A stretch of 8,913 nucleotides of DNA from Cyanobacteriota bacterium (lineage in GTDB: Bacteria > Cyanobacteriota > Cyanobacteriia > PCC-6307 > Cyanobiaceae): positions 1-8,913 of the forward strand of contig CANHSW010000069.1 in assembly GCA_947463165.1 (NCBI GenBank). Reading direction: 5' to 3'. Below are positions 1 through 5,574 of the stretch, in pieces. Within the stretch, counting starts at the first letter, position 1, and every line of letters begins with the position of its first letter. Made by a program: the position numbers and the translations under genes. The notes under the pieces are model-generated. The model searched no databases. It saw nothing but the letters and a program-made list of their open reading frames with translations, and was not told the DNA's origin.

Positions 1-75
1 AAATAGAGCCATGCTAATTAGAGCTATGCCAAATGGAGTCGTGGCGGGTGGATCCATGCCAAATGGCATTAAATC
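1..75. repeat. 15-bp degenerate tandem repeat downstream of the Sll0783-family gene
   Basis: Four consecutive 15-bp units can be lined up without gaps: AAATAGAGCCATGCT (1-15), AATTAGAGCTATGCC (16-30), AAATGGAGTCGTGGC (31-45) and GGGTGGATCCATGCC (46-60). A fifth unit, AAATGGCATTAAATC, decays into the 3' end of the neighbouring minus-strand gene. The array probably continues left of the window. TGCCAA occurs at two of the unit junctions (27-32 and 57-62). No terminator hairpin or gene was recognised here. Confidence 0.75.
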
Positions 76-556
76 AAAGGGTCCAGGTGTCGAGGATGAA
101 GGAGCCCTCCTTGCGATGCATCAAAATTAGATCCATCACGTCCAAAGGGTTAATTGGTGTAATGCCAGGGATCAGCGCCCCTTCCCCGTGGCCATAGAGG
201 GCCTGAAGTGCAAAGCGACAGGCATACACTTTGCCCCCTTGGTCCATAAACTTCTGGATGCGGGCATTGAAATTGAGATGGCCGTCAAAGGCGGCATCGC
301 CCAGTTTTGGGAAACCCCGCTGTACCCCCAGGGTCACGCCAGGACCGTAGAGCAAAATCGAGGTTTCAAATCCCTTGTTGATCAGCCGACTGGCCTGCAA
401 TAGGTTCACCAGGCCGATCGAACCTTCGAAGGCCACGGTGTGAAAAGTTACCAGGGCTTTCTCGCCTGGCTCAGCTTTGATATCTGGAAATACTTTCTCC
501 TCGTAGTCAACCAAAAAATCTCCCGGCTGGTTGGCGGGACGCGTGACTTGAGGCAT
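74..556 (-). CDS. MSMEG_0572/Sll0783-family nitrogen-starvation response protein (Nit1 cluster)
   Basis: A complete 160-residue protein that starts [10 protein letters not shown] and ends LDTWTL. I recognise it as the small conserved protein of the MSMEG_0572 family, whose Synechocystis member Sll0783 is induced by nitrogen starvation and is needed for normal polyhydroxybutyrate accumulation. The family sits in a conserved set with a nitrilase, a radical SAM protein, an acetyltransferase and a flavin oxidoreductase; its biochemical activity is not known. Supporting sequence features are [20 protein letters not shown] (about residues 36-55), the Gly-rich [16 protein letters not shown] and [18 protein letters not shown]. 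Together these suggest a DsrE-like alpha/beta fold with a conserved Cys (residue about 112). The ATG at 556 is the natural start, although no strong ribosome binding site precedes it. It is divergent from the flavin oxidoreductase of the same gene set. The rest of the set is not seen and could lie left of the window. Confidence 0.88.
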   Translation of the reverse strand: MPQVTRPANQPGDFLVDYEEKVFPDIKAEPGEKALVTFHTVAFEGSIGLVNLLQASRLINKGFETSILLYGPGVTLGVQRGFPKLGDAAFDGHLNFNARIQKFMDQGGKVYACRFALQALYGHGEGALIPGITPINPLDVMDLILMHRKEGSFILDTWTL

Positions 557-745
557 CGAAGCCGGGCCTGAAACAGAAACAGCGAGCTGAAGTTTGCATG
601 GCTTTTATGGTCGGAATGTCGCCGTTGTTACCACCAAGACCGGCGCGCCCCTTGGCTGGCCTGCCGCTGGCTGGCATGGTGACTATCGCTACCAAATGGA
701 TGATCAATGGCGCCGAAGCTTGCCTTCTAATTAGCGGCTTATCCC
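557..745. other. Divergent spacer between two Nit1-type genes
   Basis: This 189-bp spacer must hold the promoters of both flanking genes. The ATG-initiated frames crossing it read into the coding regions out of frame and resemble no protein, so I treat it as noncoding. It contains a near-consensus NtcA half-site pair (679-692), and its right end merges into a 12-bp tandem repeat. No clear -10 element at the correct distance was found for either direction. Confidence 0.6.
679..692. promoter_or_regulatory. Possible NtcA-binding site (GTG-N8-TAC)
   Basis: GTGACTATCGCTAC fits the relaxed NtcA pattern GT-N10-AC and differs from the strict GTA-N8-TAC at one base. It lies between two divergent genes of a nitrogen-starvation-linked set, which makes NtcA control plausible. 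Against this, no TAN3T element lies about 22 bp away in either direction; the nearest candidate, TCTAAT at 726-731, is too far. The motif is short enough to occur by chance. Confidence 0.3.
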
Positions 746-845
746 TTGGATCCTTCCCTAGGCGGTTCACCGGGCGGTTCTCTGGGCGGTTCCTGGGATG
801 GTTCCCCAGACGGATCCTTGGTCGATTCCTTGGATAGTTCCCTGG
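738..845 (+). repeat. 12-bp degenerate tandem repeat covering the 5' end of the oxidoreductase gene
   Basis: Nine contiguous 12-bp units can be read, including GCGGTTCACCGG (762-773), GCGGTTCTCTGG (774-785), GCGGTTCCTGGG (786-797), ATGGTTCCCCAG (798-809), ACGGATCCTTGG (810-821), TCGATTCCTTGG (822-833) and ATAGTTCCCTGG (834-845). The first unit (738-749) lies partly before the annotated start codon. Translated in the oxidoreductase frame the units give a tetrapeptide series (GGSP, GGSL, GGSW, DGSP, DGSL, VDSL, DSSL). The series is low-complexity and looks unrelated to the enzyme fold. Confidence 0.8.
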
Positions 846-2152
846 CCAGTGCCGCCGCTGCTGCTGGCCGGCAGGCCCGCCGCCAGTCGGTGGTGATCGT
901 GGGGGGCGGCCAAGCCGGACTTTCGTTGGCCAGCTGCCTGCAGCGGCGCGGCATCAGACCGCTAGTGCTGGAGCGCCACCGGATTGGCTACGCCTGGGAG
1001 CAGCAGCGCTGGGATTCCTTCTGCCTGGTTACCCCCAATTGGCAGTGCCGCCTGCCCGATTTCGCCTACGACGGCGACGATCCCGAGGGTTTCATGGGCC
1101 GGGAGCAGATCGTCGCCTACCTGCGCCGTTTCGCGGCCCGGATCCAGGCCGATGTGCGGGAAGGGGTGAGTGTTTTGAGCCTGCAGCGGCAGGGCCAGGG
1201 CTATCGGCTGCTCACCTCAGAAGGGGAACTGGAAGCCAGCCAGGTGGTGGTAGCCACCGGCGGCTACCATCGGCCCCGGCGCCATGGCCAAGCCGAACGG
1301 TTGCCGGCCGGGGTGGTGCAGCTCGACGCCCGCGACTATCGCAATCCAGAGCGGCTGCCGCCCGGGCCGGTGCTGGTGGTGGGCAGTGGCCAGTCGGGCT
1401 GTCAGATCGCGGAAGATCTATTTCTGGCCGGCCGCCGCGTTCACCTCAGCGTCGGCTCGGCGCCCCGCTCACCCCGGCGCTATCGCGGCCGGGATGTGGT
1501 GGATTGGCTGGATCGGATGGGCTATTACTCAATGCCGATCCACCAGCACGCCGATCCCAAGCTGGTGCGCGCCAAAACCAACCACTACCTCACCGGGCGC
1601 GATGGCGGCCGCGAGATCGATCTGCGCCACCGCGCCATCGAGGGCATGCAACTCTATGGCCGCCTGCAGCAACTGGCGCCTGGCGAGATTCGCTTCGCCA
1701 ACGATCTAGCCGCCAATCTCGACCAGGCCGATGCCGTCTACAGCCGTATCTGTTCCAGCATCGATGCCTATATCGCCCGCGAGTCGATCGAGGCGCCAGA
1801 GCAGCCCGCCTATCAACCCTGCTGGCAGCCCATGCCCGGCCATCCCTGCAGCTTGGATTTAACCGATGAGCCCCTGGCGGCGGTGATCTGGTGTACCGGT
1901 TACGGCGCCGATTTCAGTTGGATTGACGTGCCCGTGTTCGATGGTGCCGGCTACCCCAGCCATGAGCGAGGCGTCACCCCCAGCAGCGGCCTCTATTTCA
2001 TTGGCCTGCCCTGGCTGCAAACCTGGGGATCGGCCCGCTTCTGCGGCGTCGGTGACGATGCCGCCTATCTGGCCGAAATCATCCGCCTACGCCTGCAACG
2101 CCGCGATGCCAGCCAGGAGCGGCTGGAGTGCACCGCCCTGCTGGGTTCCTGA
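746..2152 (+). CDS. MSMEG_0569-family flavin-dependent oxidoreductase (FMO-like, Nit1 cluster)
   Basis: A 468-residue reading if started at TTG 746. The enzyme is a FAD/NAD(P)H-binding monooxygenase-like protein. It has an N-terminal dinucleotide fold with VVIVGGGQAG (residues 49-58), the family-typical RWDSFCLVTPNWQCRLP stretch (88-104), ATGGYHRP (170-177), a second Rossmann motif VLVVGSGQSG (209-218) and a CTGY motif (383-386). The C-terminal part, GLYFIGLPWLQTWGSA, is also typical of the family. Homologs occur with nitrilase/Sll0783-type genes, and the substrate is unknown. The first 47 residues are tandem-repeat-encoded Gly/Ser/Asp sequence plus an Ala run. The start is therefore uncertain: the frame opens after TAA 728-730 and has TTG at 746, 818 and 830 and GTG at 890, but no ATG before the Rossmann motif. 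The family function is confident; the N-terminus is not. Confidence 0.85.
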   Translation: MDPSLGGSPGGSLGGSWDGSPDGSLVDSLDSSLASAAAAAGRQARRQSVVIVGGGQAGLSLASCLQRRGIRPLVLERHRIGYAWEQQRWDSFCLVTPNWQCRLPDFAYDGDDPEGFMGREQIVAYLRRFAARIQADVREGVSVLSLQRQGQGYRLLTSEGELEASQVVVATGGYHRPRRHGQAERLPAGVVQLDARDYRNPERLPPGPVLVVGSGQSGCQIAEDLFLAGRRVHLSVGSAPRSPRRYRGRDVVDWLDRMGYYSMPIHQHADPKLVRAKTNHYLTGRDGGREIDLRHRAIEGMQLYGRLQQLAPGEIRFANDLAANLDQADAVYSRICSSIDAYIARESIEAPEQPAYQPCWQPMPGHPCSLDLTDEPLAAVIWCTGYGADFSWIDVPVFDGAGYPSHERGVTPSSGLYFIGLPWLQTWGSARFCGVGDDAAYLAEIIRLRLQRRDASQERLECTALLGS

Positions 2153-2157
2153 TCGCT

Positions 2158-2412
2158 AGCAGCGGCTTGGGAGTGGGTAAAAACGTTAAATGGCCCAACG
2201 GCAGCGGCGCTAAGGGCAACGAGGGCGTGGCGGCTCAACGCACCCAGCTGCGCGGCGCCATCGGCTATGCGGAGGCCGCCTATGTGAAGCAGCCCCTGCA
2301 GGCCGCCGCCCTCACCTGGGCCTAGGAAATGGCCCAGGCCCTCGGCTTCCTGGCCTTGCCGGCACCGGTGTTGGCCCAGAGCCGCCGCGCCCTGGCCTCA
2401 ATTCAGCCCTAG
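2158..2412 (+). pseudogene. pstS: Decayed C-terminal fragment of pstS (phosphate ABC transporter binding protein)
   Basis: In one frame the sequence reads GVGKNVKWPNGSGAKGNEGV, then AAQRTQLRGAIGYAEAAYVK. This is the characteristic PstS/SphX stretch GKxVxWPxGxGAKGNEGVxxxVxQxxGxIGYxExAY. After QPLQAAALTWA there is a TAG (2323-2325). The same frame then continues EMAQALGFLALPAPVLAQSR and RALASIQP to a TAG at 2410-2412, which resembles the extreme C-terminus of PstS. Everything before GVGK is missing, and the segment between the IGYxE region and the LTWA helix (tens of residues in intact PstS) is deleted, apparently joined at LQAAA/LTWA. The internal TAG could be a CAG-to-TAG change. It directly follows the oxidoreductase stop and has no start of its own, so it is a remnant and not a working gene. 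Confidence 0.75.
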
Positions 2413-2418
2413 CTCTGT

Positions 2419-2435
2419 AATTGGCTGGGCCAATT
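2419..2435. terminator. Short perfect hairpin between convergent units
   Basis: AATTGGC (2419-2425) and GCCAATT (2429-2435) are exact reverse complements separated by a 3-nt loop. The hairpin lies between the plus-strand pstS remnant and the minus-strand AEC permease, a natural place for a bidirectional terminator. There is no U-tract on either side, so intrinsic termination is only a possibility. Confidence 0.3.
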
Positions 2436-2442
2436 GCCTGGC

Positions 2443-3354
2443 TCAACCCACCAGCAGACGCCATAGGGGAACGCTCCCCAGGGCGATGGCCGTGCTCCAC
2501 AGCACCAGGGTCGCCGCCCTGGCGCTGGAGCCGTCGTTGCTGGCGGGGCTGGCCTCGCTCAGCAGCAGTACCGCCAAGGCCGTGGGTGCGGCGGCCTGCA
2601 GCACCACCGCCTGACGGGCCAGGGGGGGCAGGGGGGTGAGCAGGCTGAGCGCCAACATCGCCGCTGGAAATAGCAGCAGTTTGATCGTCAAGGCCGGCCA
2701 TAGGCGCCAGGGGCTGAGCCGCTCGCCTGGCGGTTGGCGCAGCAACGGGCCCAGATGGATGCCCAGGATCGTTAGCGCCAACAGCAGCACCAGCCGCGCT
2801 GGCACCATTAGCAGCGCCCCCAATTGCTGGCTCCAGGGGGTGAGCCCCACCAGCAAAGCCAACACCAGGGCCCGACAGGCGGGGCTATGGGCCAGGGCGC
2901 GGAGCAGGGGCCGCCCCTGCAGGCGCTCGCCGGTCAACAGGGCCGGCCCCAGGCCCCAGATCAGCAGTGTCGCCGCCAGGTCGTAGGCCACCGCCGTGCC
3001 CATCGCGGCCGGCGGCAGCAGGGCCATCACCACCGGGAAGCCGAAGTAGGCGGTGTTGCCCGCCACCGCCCCCAACCGCAGGGCCGGTAGCGGCAGCAGC
3101 TGCCGCAGGCCTGGCAGCCAGCGCAGCAGCGCCAAGCCAGCGCCGATGCCCACCAGGGCCAGCAAGCCGGCCCAGAGCATCGAGCGCTCCAGCCCTGAAC
3201 GCAGCAGCATCCCCAAAACGCTCAGGGGAACGCCGTAGCGGATCAGGGGCGGAGACAGTTGACGCGACAGTTTCGGCCAGCGCCACTCCAGCAACACCCC
3301 CAGCAGCAGGCAGGGCAGCACCTCCAGCAGCAGCCGCAGCAGCGGCGCGCTCAT
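2443..3354 (-). CDS. AEC (auxin efflux carrier)-family transporter
   Basis: A 303-residue, very hydrophobic membrane protein starting MSAPLLRLLLEVLPCLLLGV. About ten membrane-spanning stretches can be picked out by eye, split by a polar loop around residues 140-160 and another around 205-215. The first half has GNTAYFGFPVVMALL (99-113), matching the discontinuous-helix GNxxxxGxP motif of AEC transporters. The second half has LQAAAPTALAVLLLSE (252-267) at the equivalent crossover. The family exports or transports small organic anions, dipeptides or auxin-like compounds; the substrate here is unknown. Its ATG overlaps the ureD TGA as ATGA, so it is probably cotranscribed and translationally coupled with ureD. 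That suggests a link to urea or nitrogen metabolism without proving it. It occupies the place where ureABC might be expected after ureD. The C-terminal region is somewhat degenerate (SEASPASNDGSSARA) but open. Confidence 0.85.
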   Translation of the reverse strand: MSAPLLRLLLEVLPCLLLGVLLEWRWPKLSRQLSPPLIRYGVPLSVLGMLLRSGLERSMLWAGLLALVGIGAGLALLRWLPGLRQLLPLPALRLGAVAGNTAYFGFPVVMALLPPAAMGTAVAYDLAATLLIWGLGPALLTGERLQGRPLLRALAHSPACRALVLALLVGLTPWSQQLGALLMVPARLVLLLALTILGIHLGPLLRQPPGERLSPWRLWPALTIKLLLFPAAMLALSLLTPLPPLARQAVVLQAAAPTALAVLLLSEASPASNDGSSARAATLVLWSTAIALGSVPLWRLLVG

Positions 3355-4385
3355 GGCGCCGCGAATCCAGCCTGGGCGCAGGCGGTTTGGCGCTGCTCGG
3401 CCAATGAGAGGGGCGTTTTTGAGAGGGGCGTTTCCTGGAATGGCCACACCCGCGGCAGTTGCGGTGCGGCCAGCCCCCGCACCGCCCGGATGCGCGCCCA
3501 GATGCGCGTGAACCAGTGGCGCGCCGCCTGGGACGAGGGGCCCCGATAGCGGGCCACCAGCCCCTGTTCCAGGGGACCACAGGCCATGGTGCCCGCCAAC
3601 CCCAGCCGGTCGCTGCGGCAATCGGCCAGCAGTTGGGTCAGGGTTGGGCCGGCCAAGGGGCTGGGCGCTGCCCACACCAGGGAGCCATGCACAGCCTCCC
3701 CGGCCATGCCGTGTTCGTTTGCCAGGGCATCGCCGGCCAATTCCAGTCGGTCCACCAGCTCCCAGCGCCAACCCTGGCTGAGCTGGCGGCGAATCTCCAA
3801 TTGGGAGCGCCAGCGGCCGGCATCTAGTGCCTCCCCGGCGGCGCTGCGGCCCAGCCGCACCACTTCCGCCCCCAGAAAGGAGGCCGTCTCGGCCAGTTCC
3901 ACCCGGCAGCGCTGCTCCACCAGGCCGTTGGAGAACAGCACCAGCTCCTGGGGCAGCCACTCCAGGTCGGCTCCGGCAAGCAACTCAAAGTTGAGCTGTT
4001 GGCGGGCCCAGGCGCCGGCGGGCCTCAGCCGCGAGCGTCCCACGCTGCCATACACCTTCTGGGCCGCCACGCTGGTGAGCAGGGCGGCACTGCCGGCCGC
4101 CAGTTCGGCCGCAATGGTGATCTGATCGCCCCCCACCAGGCCGCCGGCGGTATGCAACAGCGGCAGTTCGCAGCGTCCATCGCCCTGCTGAATCGCCCGG
4201 GGCAGCTTCATCGGCGCCAGGGCCGATCCCTGGTGGATGGTGTGGCCCTGCGACCCCTGCTGGAATCGCAGCCGCACGGCCCCATGCCAGCCGCCCTGCC
4301 ATTCCCCCCGCCCGGGGTCGTCAGGGGCGGCTATCCCTGTTGCGAGCTGGGTATCCACTGGGAGGCTGGGGCTGGGGATACTCAT
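3351..4385 (-). CDS. ureD: Urease accessory protein UreD (UreH)
   Basis: A 344-residue UreD. With UreF and UreG it forms the complex that binds apo-urease in the cytoplasm and admits nickel and carbon dioxide to the active site. Family landmarks are LHTAGGLVGGDQ (77-88), TSVAAQKVYGS (104-114), DLEWLPQELVLFSNG (140-154), HGMAGEAVHGSLVWAAP (225-241) and the C-terminal WFTRIWARIRAVRGL (291-305) followed by PRVWPF. It is a little longer than usual, with about 20 extra N-terminal residues of low complexity and about 28 residues after PRVWPF. The C-terminal extension contains a duplicated TPLS from a 15-bp tandem duplication. The ATG at 4385 was chosen because the next candidates would cut near the conserved start. 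It diverges from ureE with only 17 bp between start codons and overlaps the AEC permease by 4 bp. Confidence 0.93.
   Translation of the reverse strand: MSIPSPSLPVDTQLATGIAAPDDPGRGEWQGGWHGAVRLRFQQGSQGHTIHQGSALAPMKLPRAIQQGDGRCELPLLHTAGGLVGGDQITIAAELAAGSAALLTSVAAQKVYGSVGRSRLRPAGAWARQQLNFELLAGADLEWLPQELVLFSNGLVEQRCRVELAETASFLGAEVVRLGRSAAGEALDAGRWRSQLEIRRQLSQGWRWELVDRLELAGDALANEHGMAGEAVHGSLVWAAPSPLAGPTLTQLLADCRSDRLGLAGTMACGPLEQGLVARYRGPSSQAARHWFTRIWARIRAVRGLAAPQLPRVWPFQETPLSKTPLSLAEQRQTACAQAGFAAP
3405..3434. repeat. Two-copy 15-bp tandem duplication in the 3' end of ureD
   Basis: TGAGAGGGGCGTTTT (3405-3419) is followed directly by TGAGAGGGGCGTTTC (3420-3434), identical at 14 of 15 positions. On the minus strand it encodes ETPLS then KTPLS (UreD residues 318-327), beyond the conserved core. 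The 15-bp unit keeps the frame. Confidence 0.85.
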
Positions 4386-4402
4386 GACAGCACCTGTTGC
4401 CC

Positions 4403-5071
4403 ATGTCCTACGCAGCTAGCCCGCAAGCCACCAACTCCAACCCGCTGCTGCTCTGTCGGCGCCTGCCGCTGAGCGAGCCCGTGGCGGGAGCGCTGCGGCT
4501 GGCCCTGGGGGCGGAGGAGCGCACGGGACTGCGGGGCCTGCGCCATAGCAGCTGCGGCCGGGCGCTGCTGCTGCAGTTGCCCCGGGGGGAGGCCCTGGTG
4601 CCCGGCGAGCTGCTGGCTCCGGCCGAGGGGGAGCAACTGGTGCAGGTGGAGGCCGCTCCGGAGGCGCTGCTGCGGGTGCGGGCCCACCGCCCCCTGGCCC
4701 TGCTGCAGGCGGCCTATCACCTGGGCAATCGCCACGTGGCGATGGAGATCCACACCAACGAGTTGCGGCTGTTGCGGGATTCGGTATTGGCGCAAATGTT
4801 GGAGCACCGGGGTCTGGCGGTGGAGGCCATGGTGGCGCCCTTTTATCCCGAGGGCGGGGCTTACGGCCACTCCCACTCCCACTCCCACTCCCACTCCCAC
4901 TCCCCTGGCAGCGATAAATCCACCAGTGATCACCCCGCAAGTGATCAACCGGTCAGTGATCAGCCGGCCAGCCATGGGCACACCGAGCATCACCATGGAG
5001 ACCATCAGCATGGAGACCATCAGCACGCCGGCCATAGCCATGCCATTAATAGCCATGCCAATGATGGGTAA
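4403..5071 (+). CDS. ureE: Urease accessory protein UreE, nickel metallochaperone with long His-rich tail
   Basis: A 222-residue UreE. It delivers nickel to the UreG-UreF-UreD complex. The N-terminal domain (about 14-88) is followed by the metal-binding domain (about 89-150) with AAYHLGNRHVAMEI (103-116), whose GNRH carries the conserved dimer-interface nickel ligand His111, and VLAQMLEHRGLAVEAMVAPF (128-147). The tail from residue 156 contains 19 histidines: first six HS pairs, then a pentapeptide stretch (SDHPA, SDQPV, SDQPA), then HGHTEHHHGDHQHGDHQHAG and HSHAINSHANDG. Such tails store or concentrate nickel. An in-frame TTG lies two codons upstream (4397); ATG 4403 is preferred. The tail DNA is a 15-bp tandem repeat that continues past the TAA: the same frame reads GGHSHCRDQHGDR before a TGA at 5111-5113. 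Confidence 0.93.
   Translation: MSYAASPQATNSNPLLLCRRLPLSEPVAGALRLALGAEERTGLRGLRHSSCGRALLLQLPRGEALVPGELLAPAEGEQLVQVEAAPEALLRVRAHRPLALLQAAYHLGNRHVAMEIHTNELRLLRDSVLAQMLEHRGLAVEAMVAPFYPEGGAYGHSHSHSHSHSHSPGSDKSTSDHPASDQPVSDQPASHGHTEHHHGDHQHGDHQHAGHSHAINSHANDG
4868..4903 (+). repeat. (CACTCC)6 microsatellite in ureE
   Basis: Six perfect copies of CACTCC encode (His-Ser)6 at the start of the UreE metal-binding tail. Perfect identity, including the wobble positions, marks a recent expansion or a slippage-prone tract. Any gain or loss of units keeps the frame, so the number of histidines could vary between strains. Confidence 0.95.
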
Positions 5072-5113
5072 GGCGGTCATAGTCATTGCAGAGATCAGCA
5101 TGGCGATCGGTGA
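4910..5113 (+). repeat. 15-bp tandem repeat through the ureE tail and beyond its stop
   Basis: Successive 15-bp units can be aligned: AGTGATCACCCCGCA (4925-4939), AGTGATCAACCGGTC (4940-4954), AGTGATCAGCCGGCC (4955-4969), then, after a 9-bp offset, CATGGAGACCATCAG twice exactly (4994-5008 and 5009-5023), CACGCCGGCCATAGC, CATGCCATTAATAGC and CATGCCAATGATGGG (5054-5068). The period carries on after the stop as TAAGGCGGTCATAGT, CATTGCAGAGATCAG and CATGGCGATCGGTGA (5099-5113). Units near 5039-5068 resemble those at positions 1-60. Confidence 0.8.
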
Positions 5114-5118
5114 TCCTG

Positions 5119-5271
5119 CTGATCAGACCCTTTAGTTAATCAGCGCTTTTACCGATCAGTGCCTTTTGCCAATAAATGCATTTAGGCGATCAGTCGCTTT
5201 TGCGAATCAGTTCCCTCTGTCAAACAGTGGCTTCTGCCAATCAGCGCCCTCTGCTAAATCAGTGCCCAGAC
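5119..5271 (+). repeat. 17-bp degenerate tandem repeat (nine units)
   Basis: Nine gap-free 17-bp units: CTGATCAGACCCTTTAG (5119-5135), TTAATCAGCGCTTTTAC (5136-5152), CGATCAGTGCCTTTTGC (5153-5169), CAATAAATGCATTTAGG (5170-5186), CGATCAGTCGCTTTTGC (5187-5203), GAATCAGTTCCCTCTGT (5204-5220), CAAACAGTGGCTTCTGC (5221-5237), CAATCAGCGCCCTCTGC (5238-5254) and TAAATCAGTGCCCAGAC (5255-5271, shifted by one base). The working consensus is C-R-ATCAGTGCCTTTTGC. A weaker 16-bp unit, CGATCGGTGATCCTGC, precedes them. A 17-bp period cannot be explained by coding in one frame. Confidence 0.88.
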
Positions 5272-5298
5272 TATCCAATAAAAGGCACCCACCTCGGT

Positions 5299-5372
5299 TG
5301 CCTGGGCTGGCCTATGTCTGCAGATTGCGCCGGCTGAATTGGCGGATGCCTGCCTCGCCCACCGGCTTGGCC
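5299..5372 (+). pseudogene. ureF: Short degenerate ureF fragment upstream of intact ureF
   Basis: Positions 5300-5350 match ureF positions 6319-6369 in the same orientation with about six mismatches and no gaps. Shared blocks include GCCTGGGCTGGCCT, CAGATTGCGCCG and TGAATTGG. In the ureF frame it reads AWAGLCLQIAPAELADAC, against AWAGLCLQIAPLELVEAY in UreF (residues 249-266). Similarity beyond 5350 is weak (ACCGGCTTGGCCACAGC against ACGGCTGGGTGGCCAACCAGC with gaps). It has no start, is far too short to function, and is most simply a partial duplication or the residue of a former ureF copy. Confidence 0.7.
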
Positions 5373-5439
5373 ACAGCCCCCAGGTTTGAGAGTAGTCAGT
5401 TAAGGGGCAGCGATCGTTAACTTACTGGCGATCACCAGC

Positions 5440-5481
5440 CTGCCAATGAACTTCTGCCAATGAACTTCTGCCAGCTAACTC
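5440..5481 (+). repeat. 14-bp tandem repeat in the ureE-ureF spacer
   Basis: CTGCCAATGAACTT occurs twice exactly (5440-5453 and 5454-5467), followed by CTGCCAGCTAACTC (5468-5481) and a fading CTGTCAGAGAAGCG. The exact copies indicate a recent duplication. Confidence 0.9.
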
Positions 5482-5574
5482 CTGTCAGAGAAGCGTTTGT
5501 GGCCAGCCAACCAGTTAATGCCAGACAGCCATTTAGTGCCCGTGAACCGTCCAGCCCAGCCACTGCTAAGGCCA

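Larger units (their letters stand above)
5072..5574. other. 503-bp repeat-rich ureE-ureF spacer
   Basis: No credible gene is present: the open frame at 5166-5420 only reads repeats and the ureF-like scrap out of frame. From left to right it holds the end of the ureE 15-bp array, a 17-bp array (to about 5271), a short ureF-like fragment (about 5300-5372) and a second repeat zone with exact 14-bp copies (5440-5481). After that comes a looser 18-bp periodicity up to the ureF start: GCCAGCCAACCAGTTAAT, then GCCAGACAGCCATTTAGT. ureE and ureF are codirectional and may still be cotranscribed. I see no convincing promoter or terminator. Confidence 0.7.

Noticed and set aside
1039..1869. 276-residue plus-strand open frame inside the oxidoreductase gene
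   Set aside because: Arg/Ala/Pro-rich shadow typical of GC-rich DNA; the overlapping frame has clear FAD-binding motifs.
3355..3960. Upstream extension of the AEC permease frame (up to residue 505)
   Set aside because: The extra sequence is the out-of-frame shadow of ureD; the permease starts at the ATG overlapping the ureD stop.
5166..5420. 84-residue plus-strand open frame in the ureE-ureF spacer
   Set aside because: It translates the 17-bp repeats and the ureF-like scrap in a frame different from ureF, resembles no family and has no ribosome binding site.
5100..5420. HIP1 palindrome (GCGATCGC)
   Set aside because: Only near matches such as GCGATCGG (5103-5110) and GCGATCGT (5410-5417) were seen, with no exact copy noticed.
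5399..5420. Possible NtcA site before ureF
   Set aside because: GTTAAGG and GTTAACTTAC lack the GTA-N8-TAC spacing and no -10 follows.
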